From: Copromyces sp. CBS 386.78
Taxonomy: Eukaryota; Ascomycota; Sordariomycetes; Sordariales; Sordariaceae
Reading direction: 5' to 3'
Length of the DNA stretch: 64,000 nucleotides
NCBI GenBank assembly: GCA_030685235.1
Contig: MU839249.1
Span: 19,651 to 83,650, forward strand
Position numbers and translations under genes: made by a program. Each line of letters starts with the position of its first letter. Within the stretch, counting starts at the first letter, position 1. The notes beneath the pieces are model-generated. The model was not told where the DNA came from. It ran no database searches and worked only from the letters and a program-made list of their open reading frames with translations. Below, in pieces: positions 35,901 through 49,483 of the stretch.

Positions 35901-38900
35901 TCCATTTAGCATAGCGTGGGCGTCCCTGGCGTCGCGGCTGGCGGTGGGCGTAGGCGTTATAATGAAGGCGGTAGGTGGGTTCAAGACACACTGACAGCTG
36001 CAACTGCAGGTCTGCAGGTTCTGTCACTTCCCTTGTGACAACCTCCGGTGGATGCTGCTGCGATTGCGAGATCGACGAGGCTTGCTATTTGATGGCAGGG
36101 GTGGTTTGGGGGTGGGCTTTTTCTCCTATTTGTTCTCCGTCTCCGTTTCTGAATTGTCTGAACGCCAAGCAGCCGGTCGTCCGTCCGTTTCTGCTCCAGA
36201 ACAATGCCCGGATCCGTACATATTACCCCGGATTGTTTGTCTTTCTTATTTTAGGGTGTTTTATCCCATTATCCCACCATCCGTCCCACAGAACTATCCA
36301 TCCAGCCATCTATATCTCACTATCATCACCGTTTCCGTTGGCACTTAAGGTTGTCCATGTCCAAATTTGGCCCGGGCGATGTTTGCATGTTAAAAGTGTT
36401 TGTGTAGTTTGTGTTACAATCCCTCCAATTTTATCCCATCATCCCTTCTAACATCATCATCCCGTCCAACACGCGGCGGAAACGGGACGGAAGGGAGGGG
36501 AGAGATGACGGATATGGACATGGGAAAAGTTTGGGGCATAAAAGTCAGAATTTGAATGCTTCGTTACATATGGAGAAGAAACTATGGAAACGAAGCGAAG
36601 GCAGAGACTGCCGTGGGTGATTTAGCGTAGCGTAGTGAGGCGAGGTTTACTCATTACCGGCATGGACACTGCTTTCTGTATGTCCGTCATTGTAATCATC
36701 GTCATCAGGACTTAGACAGTCAAATCTTGGGAAACACCGGGGAGATTGTAGGATTGAAGACAGCACAGCCACACGCACTAAACGGCGGAACGGCGGCGAG
36801 TCTTGTGCAGTGTTTGTCAGTCAGCAGTTAGTTGTGCGGCCCCGAACTTTATTGCTCACTATAGTATTTATAGTAGAGTAGCTATATATACCTATATAAA
36901 GCTCGTCTGCGGCTAACTATACCGTTATAATATACCTACGATATGACAATAAGGTAAATAGATAGTAGTAGGCGCTGATAGGAATGTTACGGTAATACAG
37001 GAAGAACCGAACGTATGTAGCCCAATGGGTATGTTTTAGGTACCCAAGGCTGACACTTACACAATAACCTTATCGGCACTGACACCATCTGGGGTGCACT
37101 AGGCTACGATTTCCCATACACTCCGATCTCTGATCTTTGATGAGTGGGCCACATTCGCATCCTTATTCGATTGCTTACCTATCCGGGACACACTCCGAGC
37201 AACACATGGGACACATACACGGTCCCCGTATGAGAGAGGTTCATGTTGCTTTGCGGCTCAAGAGTGGGATGGATAGCTTACTTTTTCCTTTATTTAGCCC
37301 AAACTGGTCAGAGTAAAAGAACCAGATCTGGAATTCTAGATCTCGAGATCGTCGCCGTGGTTCATCATCATCATCATCCGCTACTTTCAGTACCTTGACC
37401 CTACACAGTGATAATTGTTAGTGCATCAAGTTTCTCAACCTGGAAGTGAAGGTGTAAAAAGCAACAACAACTACGAGGGATCGAATATCATCAATGACAA
37501 CATTCCGTTAAGATCTGAGGACCCCTAACGGTCTGGTCAGTGGTCGGATATCAATGTGGAGAGAAGAGTCTCACTCCTCCTTTCGTCCCTTACGGTGTTC
37601 GTGGCATGCATGTCATGGCTCGCGTGGCTCGTGCTCCGTTTCGTTCAGAAGAGTCGGAAGAAGGCTCCTCCACTCAGAAGATCGGAGAGACCTCCGTCAT
37701 ACACTACAAAGCCTTCAAGTTGTGTCCAAAATAGGGGTCTCTTTTTCACTACAAATGCCTCTTCTGGGGATAGCGCGGAGATGATGTGGAGGTGGGAGAG
37801 GTAGCCGGACGGACGGAAAGGGCGATGATGTTTTGGAAATCCCCCTCCTCAGCCTCACCTACGACAGTTTGAATGGGTTGTGAGATTAAATTCATGGATT
37901 CATGGGACTCCTGAAATCCGTATCCCTCCCTTTTTACACCACCTATCATGTGTTCCGGCTCTTCCGCGAGCGAGGCGGAATTAAAGACCGTGGTCCTGGA
38001 CCATGGTAGTCGCTGTCTTCTCTTCGCTCGTCGTGGGGTAGAAGAGGGGCATATAGGCTCGCTTATCACGCATCCTCGTGGCTTTTTTTTCTCGGCGATG
38101 GTGTGTAGTGTGGTGCTGAAGTGTGGTGGTCATTTGAGAGAAAGTCCGGTGGTTGCTTAAAAAGGGTTGGATGTGTTTTACCTAAGGGCCTCCCACTTGG
38201 TTACCGTTCCCGTCGAGGGGTTGTTTTGATGCCATTCGGGATTCATTGTCTTCGTATATCGTCGATATTGTTGTCGTCGCTGTCGGGCACCACTAGACTT
38301 CGTATAGCAAAGTGTTGGATTTGGCGGGGTCCATCTAAAGCTGCGACAGCGACAGTGCTTGGAACGGATACCCGTCAACAGACGCACGCTACTGTCGGTA
38401 CATTGCCTATGTATCTGATAAAAATTTCCCAAGGCTGCATTTGATGCAGACGGTGAATATGATTGATGATGTACAATGGGCCGCGACGCGGGAGATGGAC
38501 AACTTGCGGGCGGCGCCAAGGTCAGGGCAGCCTGTTAGAAGCTAGCAAGCAAGCCTGTAAAAATCCTTTTAAAACTTGAAACTGGTTGACGTGCAAAAAA
38601 AAATGAATGACGCAACCTGCACACTTCCGGTGCGTTGGCTGCCGTCTCTGGCCTTGGAGACGTTAGCCTGGCTAACTGCTGCCCGGCCGCAGTTTTGACC
38701 GCCTTTTCTTTTTTTTCTTTTTTTTCTTTTTCCTGCTTGATTTGATGCCCATCACCACCACGTTGCTTTGCTGCAACGCTGTTAGTGTTTTGCCATGTTC
38801 GTGGCCTTGTTTGTGGGTGTAAGTGTCGATGTAATTCCGTTTTTGTGATTGGCCAATATTGGAGACTCGAAAAAAGAAAACATCTCCAATACGTACCTAG

Positions 38901-41353
38901 TGGACAGGGCTAATTGCGACGGTTATCGATCAACTCTGATGCCCAACATCCGCGGTCCAATCAGCAATTCAACCGGTTCTTCTTCCGCCCTGGGGCCCTG
39001 TCGTTCTGGTACCGTAGCAGTCAGGGCGGGTTTGGAGGGAACTGAACCAGGGAAAGGAGAGAGAGGGGAAAATTTGCATTTGCTTCACGAAATCATCCAC
39101 CACATCCACCGTCAGGGCCTGTCGGGGTGTTGTTGGGCCCAGCTCCATAAAAAGTGTGGAATTGGTGGACGGATGCCCCAAGCGTTTGGGTCTCGGGAGC
39201 TGCATCCGTCGTCGCCGTCGCACGCATTTCGGTCGGAGTAACGGTGGGCTTCCTAGATCCATCCACCGTCCGTTAAATTGGCAAGCGAATGAGAACGGAG
39301 CCAAATCCACGAATGGGGAGCCACGGGGAGCATCGGAAGGGTCGATCCGCTAAAATACATAAATCGAAGCTTAATTTTGTTGATCTTCGCATCGTCGCAG
39401 TGTAGCGGAGTTTGATGGGCAACGCGTGGGTGTTAACGGCGAGGACGTCAGTGAACGTGTGTCGTCCGTATGATGCCAGAGAGGACAAAAAAAACGCACA
39501 TCCCTTGACAGCCACAGAGCCCCATGTGTTGTTCAGTCGCTAGTCTCGCGTTTATACCGCGTTTTCATCCCGTTTCGGTTATTCTGAGAGCACATCGCCG
39601 TTTACCTGATGCTGATGAGACAGCCAACTGAAAATCTGGGGAAAACGGGCACTGACTGGGCACTCACTACAGTACACTTACCGAGTGCCAACAGAGCGTC
39701 TCGAACATTGCCCGAGTCATGTGACTGCACAGACCTCTAATTGCCCTTTTTGCTAGGACTCGGCCAGTTCGCCGATTGTCGTGTCGATCGTCCCAAATCG
39801 CCGGAATATTATCGTTTCTATTCTAGTTTGTTATCAGAGACGCTCTGTGTTTCCGGTGATATTTTTCTACATACTTTACAACACTTCAAGTTTCACATAT
39901 TGCTCCCGTCTCTCACCGTTTACCTTGAACGAGTGCTTGTGCTCACCGTGGTGGCGACCACCGACCGTTCCGACCCAAAGAAGAAGGCTTCCACAGCGGA
40001 CAGGCATCGGGGGACGGGGGAGAACAGGATCCCGGTCCTCGCCTATGTCTTGATGACAACGCTAGAAGCATGGAAGCCCGAAGAAGGGCTCCATTTTGGG
40101 TCTTGTTGACTTTCTACACTACACGTGTACGCGTACAACTGCGGAATAGCCCCGGGGCCGGGCTCTTAGCTCTAAGACCAGCAGCCTTGTTACCGCGGCC
40201 ACCGGCTCTGTTTCCTTTTCCTCAAGACGAGGGAATCAAACTTCAAACATCTCAGATGGGGCCGGGTCCCCTGCGAATATGTGCGTAATTTGGACCCGAG
40301 CATTTGGGAAATGGCATCCTCGCAGACTTTTAAGCGAGCGTTGGCGAATGCTGGCGAGCTTCTTAGCCTGGCAAGTCTGGAACCATCTGCAAGAGCTGGA
40401 ACGCGCTCGCCTTGCTTTTCATCAGCTGTGTCCGCCGCGGAGAGCTGAGAGAGGTCCCGGAAACCTGGGGTTGACGACGTTTGACCTCATTCGATGGTGT
40501 TCTCGGCGATAATGTTGTGGTAGCCGATAAGAATGTCACCGAGTTAGTGATAACGACCTCCCGACGCCTCCCGTAGCGGACTGCCGCAAGTCTCATGCTC
40601 TACTGGCCTCTGAAACTCCTGAAAACTCTGGCTGCGCAGTAGAGGCCTCTATGCTAGTTCTGAAAGCAGGAAAGGAGAACTGAGGCAGGGCGAATGAGCG
40701 AGAGTGGGAGACATGCCCGGTCCGACTGACAACCCACCTCGCATTGGGCATGGCTCCCACAAGTATCCGACCGAACGAAATGGCCGAGCGAGCCTGCCAG
40801 GCCTGGCAGACACCTGAAAGAGGGCCGACGACCAGCCGATCATCCTCTAACCGTTGGCGACTAACCCCCAAATGGTGAGTCGGATTGGTGTCCCCGGAAG
40901 CCGTAGCGCGAGTGTAGCTCGCGATTGGCGACAAGGTCACCGAGATCGTTCATCCGGATGCTCTCCTCCAGGGCACTCTGGGCACCTCGCCAGGGCAACA
41001 CTCGGTGCCGAGAACACAAGACGGCCAGCCGGAGCGACTTCCGGCACTGTGATTTCACTGCTCTTTTGGTCTCGCTTCATGTTCCCCGACCGTCGTCCAA
41101 TTTCAACTGCTCAACGAACAGACCACTCCGGGGTACTCTACGCAGTGCCATAAACGCTCCAGACGCCAACCTCACGTGAGTTTGTCGACAACCAGGTCGA
41201 CCTGTCACTTGCAACGGTGCACAGCAAACCGTCTATCGATAACAGAAGAAAGGAAAAGCGACTCCATAGTGTACAATCAAACGGGTGCTCAGCTAATGCA
41301 CCCGCGGGCCACTTCCGGCAAGGGAAAATCGAAAATCTGGGGATGAGCTGTCA
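29956..41353. other. 11.4-kb intergenic stretch without a supportable gene
   Basis: The composition is normal, with no RIP. Open frames are short and overlapping and I recognise no protein. Simple-sequence features include (AAC)9 at 30378-30404, an A-rich tract at 33215-33244, a T25 tract at 33449-33473, ACACAC/CATACA repeats at about 35639-35694 and T-rich (T6-8C) repeats near 38707-38730. The first part is upstream of the minus-strand Ser-rich gene and may carry a long promoter. This is inference. Confidence 0.5.
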
Positions 41354-41362
41354 CTCAGGTCA

Positions 41363-41927
41363 CGGTAATGCTAGATGGCAAGACCCAGAATGCTCCCTGG
41401 CAAGACCCCCCCGCTTTTTATCACTGAGTAAGCCCAGCCAGCCAGCCCAGCCGTGCTAGTACACCACTAAATCAATGGCCGCGCATCACTAGAGGTACAT
41501 CTACGTCGTCGTCGTTATTCTTTTACGTGAGGTTATTCAGAGTTATCAATCCGGTTACTTGTCTACTGTGGAGGGTGTTGATACGGTTGCTGCCACTATA
41601 ACTGCTGTCCCCGCTACTGCCCAGAGTGCACGTGCCTACCTTGATTCGGCGGCGGGCGGGCGAGGTATGTCAACACCAGAGGCACGAGGTCGAAGACATT
41701 CTATTAAATAACAATAAAGACGAAAGATAATCGCTGCAAACGGTTGCTCAATACTAAAGTAAGGTCTTGCGATAGCTTTATTTAATTGTACAAGACTAAT
41801 GCGCGACGATGGCGGCGGTTGGGCAGTAATGTACACACGGTGTACTGGCTGGCTAGGCTTACTCAGCGATAAAAAGTGGGGGGGTCTTGCCAGGGAGCAT
41901 TCTGGGTCTTGCCATCTAGCCTTTTCG
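41363..41927 (-). mobile_element. 565-bp non-autonomous MULE deletion derivative with 9-bp TSD
   Basis: The ends are inverted repeats sharing GCTAGATGGCAAGACCCAGA, followed by TGCTCCCTGGCAAGACC, a C-run, CTTTTTATC and repeats of AGCC. Both ends start with CG. The 9-bp direct repeat CTCAGGTCA flanks the element (41354-41362 and 41928-41936). The interior aligns, in reverse, with both ends of the large MULE: 41640-41927 with about 8325-8600, and 41363-41640 with about 19281-19622. It therefore looks like a MULE relative that lost its transposase by internal deletion, with the junction near 41640. It is not RIP-mutated and has no coding capacity. Confidence 0.9.
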
Positions 41928-41936
41928 CTCAGGTCA

Positions 41937-44900
41937 GCACATCGCTCTCGGCACGTGGGGGCGGCCTCACGGTCTGTGGGGGTTTTAACAATTCAGCTGC
42001 TACTTCTGGGAACATCTTCGAGACCACAGTTGGGGGGCAAGTGGGCGCCCGTCGTGACTTTTTCCTACTCGTGTCCCACGGCAAGCCACAATCGAGATCC
42101 TCTCACATCCCAGCGACCTGGTAAAGTTGACGTAACACTGGCCTTGCCCTAAGTAAGGTATGCGAACTCGAACTCTGGATGCCTGACTCCAGGTGCTTGG
42201 GACATATCTGTTCGTAGGCTTCCGTAGGCATCGCTTTCAGGTCGCTATCGTATTCGATTTCATGGCCAACGGGGCGCTGCGAGTTGTGATGGATGGTTGG
42301 ACAGACACTCAAAACCTGAACTCGGGACCTGAACTCGAGACCCCAGCGTCATTCATCACATGGCCGGCTGTTTGGCTGTGCTATAGCAGGCGTTCATTGC
42401 CTGTGACTCACTCTGTCCTTCACGAACCTACCGTTCGCCTGCCTAAATTACACCACTTGTATAAGCGGCCAAGATAGCCCGTTAACCTACCAAAGAGAGA
42501 CTGCATTGGTGCGTCATCAAGCTGACCCGAAGTCTCCCGTCGCGGAAAGCCCTGTTTTGAAGCTACCATGAGGATCAAGATATCGACAAGTGTGGCCTTA
42601 GCCAGCTCTCATGACGGCCTCGTTGGCAAACGGAGGTACCTAGAGGTACTAGAGATACACCACTTGGGGTGATTACTGTCCGCCGTTATCGTCAACATCT
42701 CCCACCTCCGGACCGCTATGTAGTTCTTGTGGTGATACGGAAGGTGTGATATCAACACCAGTAACGTGCCCTCCGGACTTCCTCCAGTAAGACGCCGTGT
42801 TCTTTGCACGCGCCTTCTGTTCAAGAGATGCCAGGCTGTAGAAACGCTGGCGATATCCACTGACCGCCAGACCTAAAGCACCGGCTTGAAAGCCAAGCGT
42901 TGATGCGATGCAAGTTGCATGTCTTTCCCGCCCTCCTTGGGCTGAGATAAGGTGCGGATAATCGCGAGCACATCACATGTTGTGGACACGGAACGACTAT
43001 CATCCACCATCAACCCCAACGCAGCACGCGGGTCTACCCGAGAACCACAGCTGAAGATACTCCGCGCGAATAACCTCTGGTGGACCATCGGCCATGATTG
43101 ATGGTTGACGTGCCCCCGATCTTCACACCGACCGTTTCACTACTGTCCCAAATGCAAACACCGTCCAAGAAAAGGTGGCCGGGCCAGTCAAGCTCACGAT
43201 CGCCAGGCCGCTTCTTCCGGAGTCGCGGACCCTTTAACGGCGGACGCACTCTTATCAGTCGGAAGGCGCACCGGTGAACAGAGCTTCCGGACGGAGACCG
43301 GCAGTTGAACGGGACTGGCGATGTCAATTGCAAGGCCTCAAACTTTATCATCGGTATCAACACCGCTTCATCAAATGCACTCCCATACACCGTATATCAG
43401 CTTTCCGCTCATTTGTCCTGTCGCTAGCCGGCTACAGGTACCTACCTGGTAGGGTTTGTTTTCTCCGGGTCTCCTGCCTGTCTCCTCCATTGGCAGAATC
43501 AACATCTCCTTTACCAAGCTGGCCACAGCTTTCAAAAGCCAATCAACGAAAAACGGAAACTCGTAAACACCGTTGTCGCTTTACAGGATCGAAGGATTCC
43601 GAGATCCTCAGCCGTCAACACTACTGTTGCTACGTCGTACTCCGAATGCACTTCACACAAGATCGACAGAGGGGATCAGACTCCAGCACTCCAAAAAATG
43701 CCGTTTCGCCGCCATGTTATTCCCGCCCGGCATCACAGCCGCCGTCGCTTACCTTGTGTAGATCTCCCAATTCCTCCTCCTTTCTGTCTCACGTCTGATC
43801 CGGCCGAGCCTCGCTGTCTCGGCATTTTGGACCCTGAGAACCTATGAAGAGTACCGGTATCACAGGCTTGTCGATCTTTTCTCGCGTGTCAAACCCTCAG
43901 GGCCCTCTTTGTGCCTTTGCCTTTTGACCCCTTCTCTCAACTATCTCGCGCAATGTGCTCCAATCATCCCCATCCTAGCATATCGAAATGTTAATCACCC
44001 CTCTCTCCCCCTCCTTTTCCGGAGGGGTTGTTCTGGAATAACCAACCAACAGAAACTGAACACCGACAACAAGAACCCACGGTCTTTACACTAACTCGCA
44101 CACTTCGCTACACTAGTATATCGTATAGTAGTCCCGATCCACTCCATCAACCCACAGGGTCCTAAACCTAGACCTCACTCGCTCACGGCAGACCAAGCGG
44201 CAAAAGTCTTTCTGTTCACACCTCGTTCGGTGAAGTCACTTTCGGCTGGCTCACCTTTAGCGCGCCAATTGCGGCCTATCATCTCCGTCGTCCTTCTTCA
44301 CCTTCGAGACCCTTTACCTACACTACCTAGACCCCAGAACCCTTCATCACTCCCCAGCCCTTCCCGTCGCGCCGTCCGTCCGTACTCTAACCTCCTCTAC
44401 TGCCGCTTATTTGCCGATAAGTTCGATACGAGAAAGGAAACCGAATGTGTGTTCGATATCTCCACTGTGGTCCCCGAGGGGCAAAATATCTGCTGTACTA
44501 GAGCCTCAGGAGATCCCCGAACGGAAGGTAGAGATGGTGCCCGGCCGGAGGGTTGAGGGGAATATCTCAAGTGGGGGGAGACCCCCTTATCGCTTCGTAT
44601 CGTTGCCGGGGGGTTATCAAAGGGGATGAACACATATGGGTGAATCGAGCTATCCCTTACCCGTGCGAGTCTGGCGAGTCCCAAAAAAGTGGGGGCGTGG
44701 CACGGGTATGTTCGTGGCCGTCTAGAAACTAGAGGTACACTGGATGCCTCTACCGTAAAGGCAACACATACGGCGGCGGGGCTTACAACACGAGCTGACG
44801 ACACCAGCGGTTTACGTCGCCTATTTAATATGATATTTACCGTCAAGATGGCTGTTACTTTCGGGGCGTGATGCCGAGACGCCCAATTTATCCAATGAGA

Positions 44901-47900
44901 GACTATGTATGGTCTTGACACACACTCGCTTCCGGCGGGTTTGATTGGGTGTGTGTTTTGGTGTTGCTGAGCTTTCAGTCGTCGTATCTGATGAGGTTTT
45001 CGATGTCTCTTCTTTTGGTTATCGGAATCTGATATTCACTACCGTATCAAGAGGTGAAACATCAGCTTGGAAAATATAGTTGGGATGGCCTGGTTGTTAT
45101 AGCCCGAGTTCTGTGAGGAAGAAGGTATGGGATTGTGATATGTGATCTGATTGAATGGGGAATTGTTGTCAACTCAGAAGGTATGATAAAACCTATCAGC
45201 TCGTGTTGGATGCTCGTTCATTGGTAGAGACGGGGAACATATCAGATCTTGCTCAAGTCCTCATCTACCAAGATGTTGTGTTGGGATCAAAACCAAATAT
45301 TGGACGTCCCAAGGCGTTTTCACAAAGAGTCCAACCTGTTGGAAGCTCACACTCCAATTGATTGTTAACACCATTTGCGGAGCCAGAGTTCAGATGTCTT
45401 CCTTGGATGAAGAAAGGGAGTAGCATTCGGCTTTCATCGGCAACAGTCGTTCTTTCGTTTCTCCAATTATGACTTCTACGCGCACTTCGCAAGGAAAGAC
45501 CCATCCACAGAGCCGCAGTCCAGACGGAGTCTAGACTGCTCCTACTCAATCTGGGGAAGTGGCTCTCCTGACGATCGATCCTGCAAGCAAGCACCTCACT
45601 TGGGATCAACACCATTTCTTTCATACTCTCGAGCTCAATCACTTGCCTATCAAACGCTCAATTGCCCGTAAACGGTAAGAAAGAGACTTTCTCTGGGCCT
45701 GCAGACGTGTCAGCCGAGTCACCGTTTTGTATGTGGCCCTTTCTATGTGTCCGTCTGGTGTAAACGCATGAATGCCTAACCTCCGCAGAAAGATCACTCG
45801 GTCCATGCTTACCGTGCTTTGTATCAGATCTGGCCCATTCCCACATGTAGCAGCTCCATTCAGGCATGGGTACATGGCTCTGTATGTACTTGCTCCAATG
45901 CCTGCCTGATTGTTACGGAACTGCCTCTAGACAGTGAGTGAGTGACTGGCATAATGCCTTATCATAATGGTACTGTCATGTCAAGAGTACCTACCTACCT
46001 GCCTCAAGGCCCAGCCCGCAGTGGAAAAGACAACATGCACGAACAAAGAGTACCTCTACATCTATCAACGCTCGCTCGGGAGCTTCCGAACGTGCCTACA
46101 GGCATGAATGCAGCTCAAGATAACAATGGGACCCTAGAGATACCCAAGCTACGACCCGCCCGATATTTCTCTGCTGGACGGCAACGAAGGTCTGAAACAA
46201 AAAGTTTTTGAGGTTCATGTGAGGAAGCAGGCAGGAATGACTTGCATATTCTGAAACAAAAGCTCACATGTCTGTCTCCTTGTCTCCATGAAGAAAACGG
46301 TGGTGTTGAAGCAAGATTAAGGAACCTTTCTCACCGTTTAGGATCTGATAGAGTCGGTTCAGACGCAACCTGGAGGCAACAACATTGAAAGAGATTGACC
46401 TTCTAGAAAGATAACTCGACTTTCAAAGATTTACAGGTATCACCATCAAAGGGGTGTCAAGCTTTAAGAGTCTCTCCGTTTTGCGTTACTCTACCTCTAC
46501 TTGTTGTCTTTGGTAACTCCACCCCACGGATGGATGGGCCTGGAAAGCATGGCTTGTAGACATACTAGAAGGCTCATATCATCAAAGTGATGCTATACCA
46601 TTTAATCCTTACAAACTCAAGACATGCCCTCGGCTTCTCCCGAGGGAAACGAGAGCATAAAGCTCTCAAAGGGTCTAGCTATATCCTAGTCAGTACGTCA
46701 TTGACAGCTCAACCCTCCTGATTTCTCTCCTGGAAATCCCAGAGTGTCACTCCACGATTCTGTAACGGAAACCATCTCGATATAGGGGTTTGATCGACAA
46801 TCGTGGTCATCTGAGACCCATGAGAGCGAGTGGGAGTCGTGGGAACTGCCCCAGGATGAAATGGCCACGTGAATGCCATCTGATCCCCTTCAAAGGCTTC
46901 CTCGCTGGTGGTAGTTTGGTATCATAAGCAACACCCGATAGCTGTGGGGACCTACGTCTCAATGATAATAGCTCATGATCATCATTTGTCCTCCACCCCG
47001 GAAAATTCTTTTCTTGATGATTTTCATGCCACGAGCCAGCTTGCGATGACATCGAAGCCGGATGGCCCTTTTCTTGCACCTTCCGTCCCCTCAGAATATC
47101 CTCCTTCCACCTCCCAAATGACGTCCCTGTGCACACACACAACAGGCACAAAGCCTCTGAGTATTTTCCTCATCCGTCTACTCTAAGCTTACAGGAACCA
47201 GATTTCCAATAGCGAGCACAGTGAGATCACACAGAGACAGATAGCTAGAGGTAGGTAGATAGGTAAGGTAAGCTCCCCCTCCAACTTATCTGAATCAAGT
47301 CATACGTACAACCAACCAAGCCCATGACGATCAGTGTCTGAAAATACGAGAGACACCAGTGTTCAAAAACAAGAAGAGCTCTGTCTTCGTCTAGTGTGTA
47401 ACACGGTCTCAACGGTCAAACCCGTCCGGTGCCAGGTCCCGCGAGACACATTTGATGCACTGAAAATCGAAAAGGGGAGGGAGGGACTGACGTGTGGCGC
47501 CTACCTGCCGGTGGGAAGCAGAGCGTGAAATGACTGGGGGGAGTTTGATTCAATGTAAAGTACATGTATGCTGTCCCATTTAGTAAAGCTGCAAGGGTTC
47601 TGTCAACAATCAACCTGAATCAAGTTAGAAAGAGACATGGACTCAGACCAGACTGGACCCTCCGGAGCTTTTCATGTGTTCTTTGTGTGCTGGTACGTAC
47701 CTGCGTGGCTTCCGAGGGCGGCTAGACTTTCCAGTTGGAAGATCGAATATTGTTCGGTACAATCAGGTCTCATGCGAGTTGGGAAAACCAACCCCTCCCT
47801 CCGTCCTTGATGAGGAACATGGCTTTGAGGGTGGTGAAAGCAAACGGAGGGACTTGAAGGTGACCGCATGCAAATCGGTAAACCGGCGACTGACTGAACC

Positions 47901-48220
47901 ACTCTTTATGATGGTAAAATACCTGACTGCGATGAAGAGCCCGTTAAGCAGGGAAGGTCGATTGATACCAAGTTCGCTCTTTGGGATATAGACGCTGATT
48001 GTGAAAGGGTGTATTGTATGCTTCGCCTCATGTTGGAAGCGCCAGCCCGATGCCAACGGAGGTCCTCTTTGTATGCCAACGTCCATGACCTTCCCCGCTA
48101 CATAAGAGCGGCAGAGACGCACCTGCAGCCAACACGAAGTTGAATACAAAGAGGACAAAAAGAGAATGTGAACAGTGCAAAAAGAAATGTGCGACTTCGT
48201 GATGTTGGAAGCAGCAAAGG
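41937..48220. other. 6.3-kb intergenic stretch without a supportable gene
   Basis: Normal composition. The longest frames (about 174 codons at 43274-43798 and on the minus strand at 44397-44921) are low-complexity or shadowed on the other strand and match no family I know. No RNA gene was recognised before the tRNA at 48231. Confidence 0.5.
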
Positions 48221-48226
48221 AAAAAA
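48221..48226 (-). terminator. RNA polymerase III T-tract terminator of the tRNA gene
   Basis: Six thymidines on the minus strand lie four bases past the 3' end of the tRNA. This is the usual polymerase III stop signal. Confidence 0.85.
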
Positions 48227-48230
48227 GAAT

Positions 48231-48302
48231 CGATCCACCCAGGGGTCGAACCTGGAACCTCCTGATTCGTAGTCAGACGCTCTGCCATTGAGCCAGCGGA
48301 CC
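48231..48302 (-). tRNA. tRNA-Arg (anticodon ACG)
   Basis: The minus strand folds as a 72-nt cloverleaf without intron. The acceptor 5' GGTCCGC pairs with 3' GTGGATC (with G-U pairs) plus discriminator G. The D arm is GCTC-AATGGCA-GAGC. The anticodon stem-loop is TCTGA-CTACGAA-TCAGG, placing ACG at positions 34-36. The T arm is CCAGG-TTCGACC-CCTGG. An A34 read as inosine would decode CGU, CGC and CGA. Internal A and B boxes are present (TGGCTCAATGG and GGTTCGACC). CCA is not encoded, as expected in a nucleus. Confidence 0.95.
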
Positions 48303-48697
48303 TTGTTGGAATGAAGCCCACTTCGAAGCACTTATACTTCCCACCTGGCAACGAGTTCCGAGGGTGGTGTAAGGGGGTGGTTACCCTCTCGCCGGCAACC
48401 AACATGATAGCACCAAGACTGTGGGTGATGAGGAACGCACCGTTGTTAAACACCTGATGCTCGGATTCCATCGTTCAGAACAAAACGCATCTACCAAACA
48501 TAGACAACCAGCGCCCGATACTTTAGCACGCTGTTGTACTCTCCAACCCATGTGGACATGATGAGTGACATGACCAAAACGCCCCAACGCCGCCGTAACC
48601 CAGTGTAAGCCAAAACCCCGAGTGCAGCCATGTGTGCACCCCTAGTATTCATCATGCATTATGTGCACACCATCCTTGGCTCGCCTTCCTCTTCCAT

Positions 48698-49483
48698 CTA
48701 ACTCCTCAGAGCCTCCAGTCGATTCCGCATCTGGTCCATCATAGCCTCGGTATCCTCTTCCTCGGGCTCCTCCTCGGCGTGCTGGGGTTGCTGTGGCAGT
48801 TTCTGGCTGGGCTCTGGCACACTAGGCAAGCCGCCCGTCTTCTCCATGCGATCCTTCAAGATCTCGCCCAGCACCTTGTCGACCTCGCCCTCGGCTTCGT
48901 CCTCTTCGTCTTCCAGGTCGACATCCATGGGGAGCTGCTCGCCCACCATCTCCTCGATAATGCCGGCCTTCATCAGCTCGACGCTGAGCTCCTGCATGGT
49001 TCCGGCCAGCTCGGGTAGGCGCACGAGCGTGTTGACGTCCTTCATGATCTTGACGCTGGCGCGAATGCTGCCCTCGATCTTGCGCAGGGCGAAGGCCTCG
49101 TTGACCTGCATCTGCACGCTGTTGAGCTGGGCCTTGCTGGTGATCAGGCGAGCGGTGGTCTTCCGGGCGCGGATCAGCTCGCGGGCGAAGTCGCGCACTT
49201 CCCTCTCGGCCTGTTTACGCTGGGCGGGGTTCTTTTGTGCTCGTCGGTCGGCGGCCAATATGAGGTTCTTGGTCTTGGTCTCTACTTGCTTGACCTGGGC
49301 GATGTCGCGATCGATCTTGCGCATGTTGGAGCGGAGTAGGGTGTTACATTTGCGCATCTGGATAGCAAACACGGGATATCAGCTATTGGCGTCCTTGCTT
49401 CAAGACACGTTCCATATCGTCGAGGTAGTGCTAACCTGTGCCTGTGGATCGGGCGGCGCGAAGAAGGACCTGAGTGTTTGCAT
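48698..49483 (-). CDS. vps24: ESCRT-III subunit Vps24 (CHMP3 orthologue)
   Basis: Two exons, 49483-49436 and 49357-48698, with a 78-bp intron that splices MQTLRSFFAPPDPQAQ to MRKCNTLLRS, give 235 residues. Vps24 is a Snf7-family protein that polymerises on endosomal membranes with Snf7 and Vps2 to form multivesicular bodies. The basic N-terminal helices (RKIDRDIAQVKQVETKTKNL) are followed by the family block TSKAQLNSVQMQVNEAF. Then come VNTLVRLPELAGTMQELSVE and MKAGIIEEMV, which match yeast Vps24 more closely than Vps2. The acidic linker (about 165-180) and the C-terminal MDQMRNRLEALR, an MIT-interacting MIM1 motif, are in place. Length is as usual for the family. It is divergently oriented to the p23 gene. 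Confidence 0.95.
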
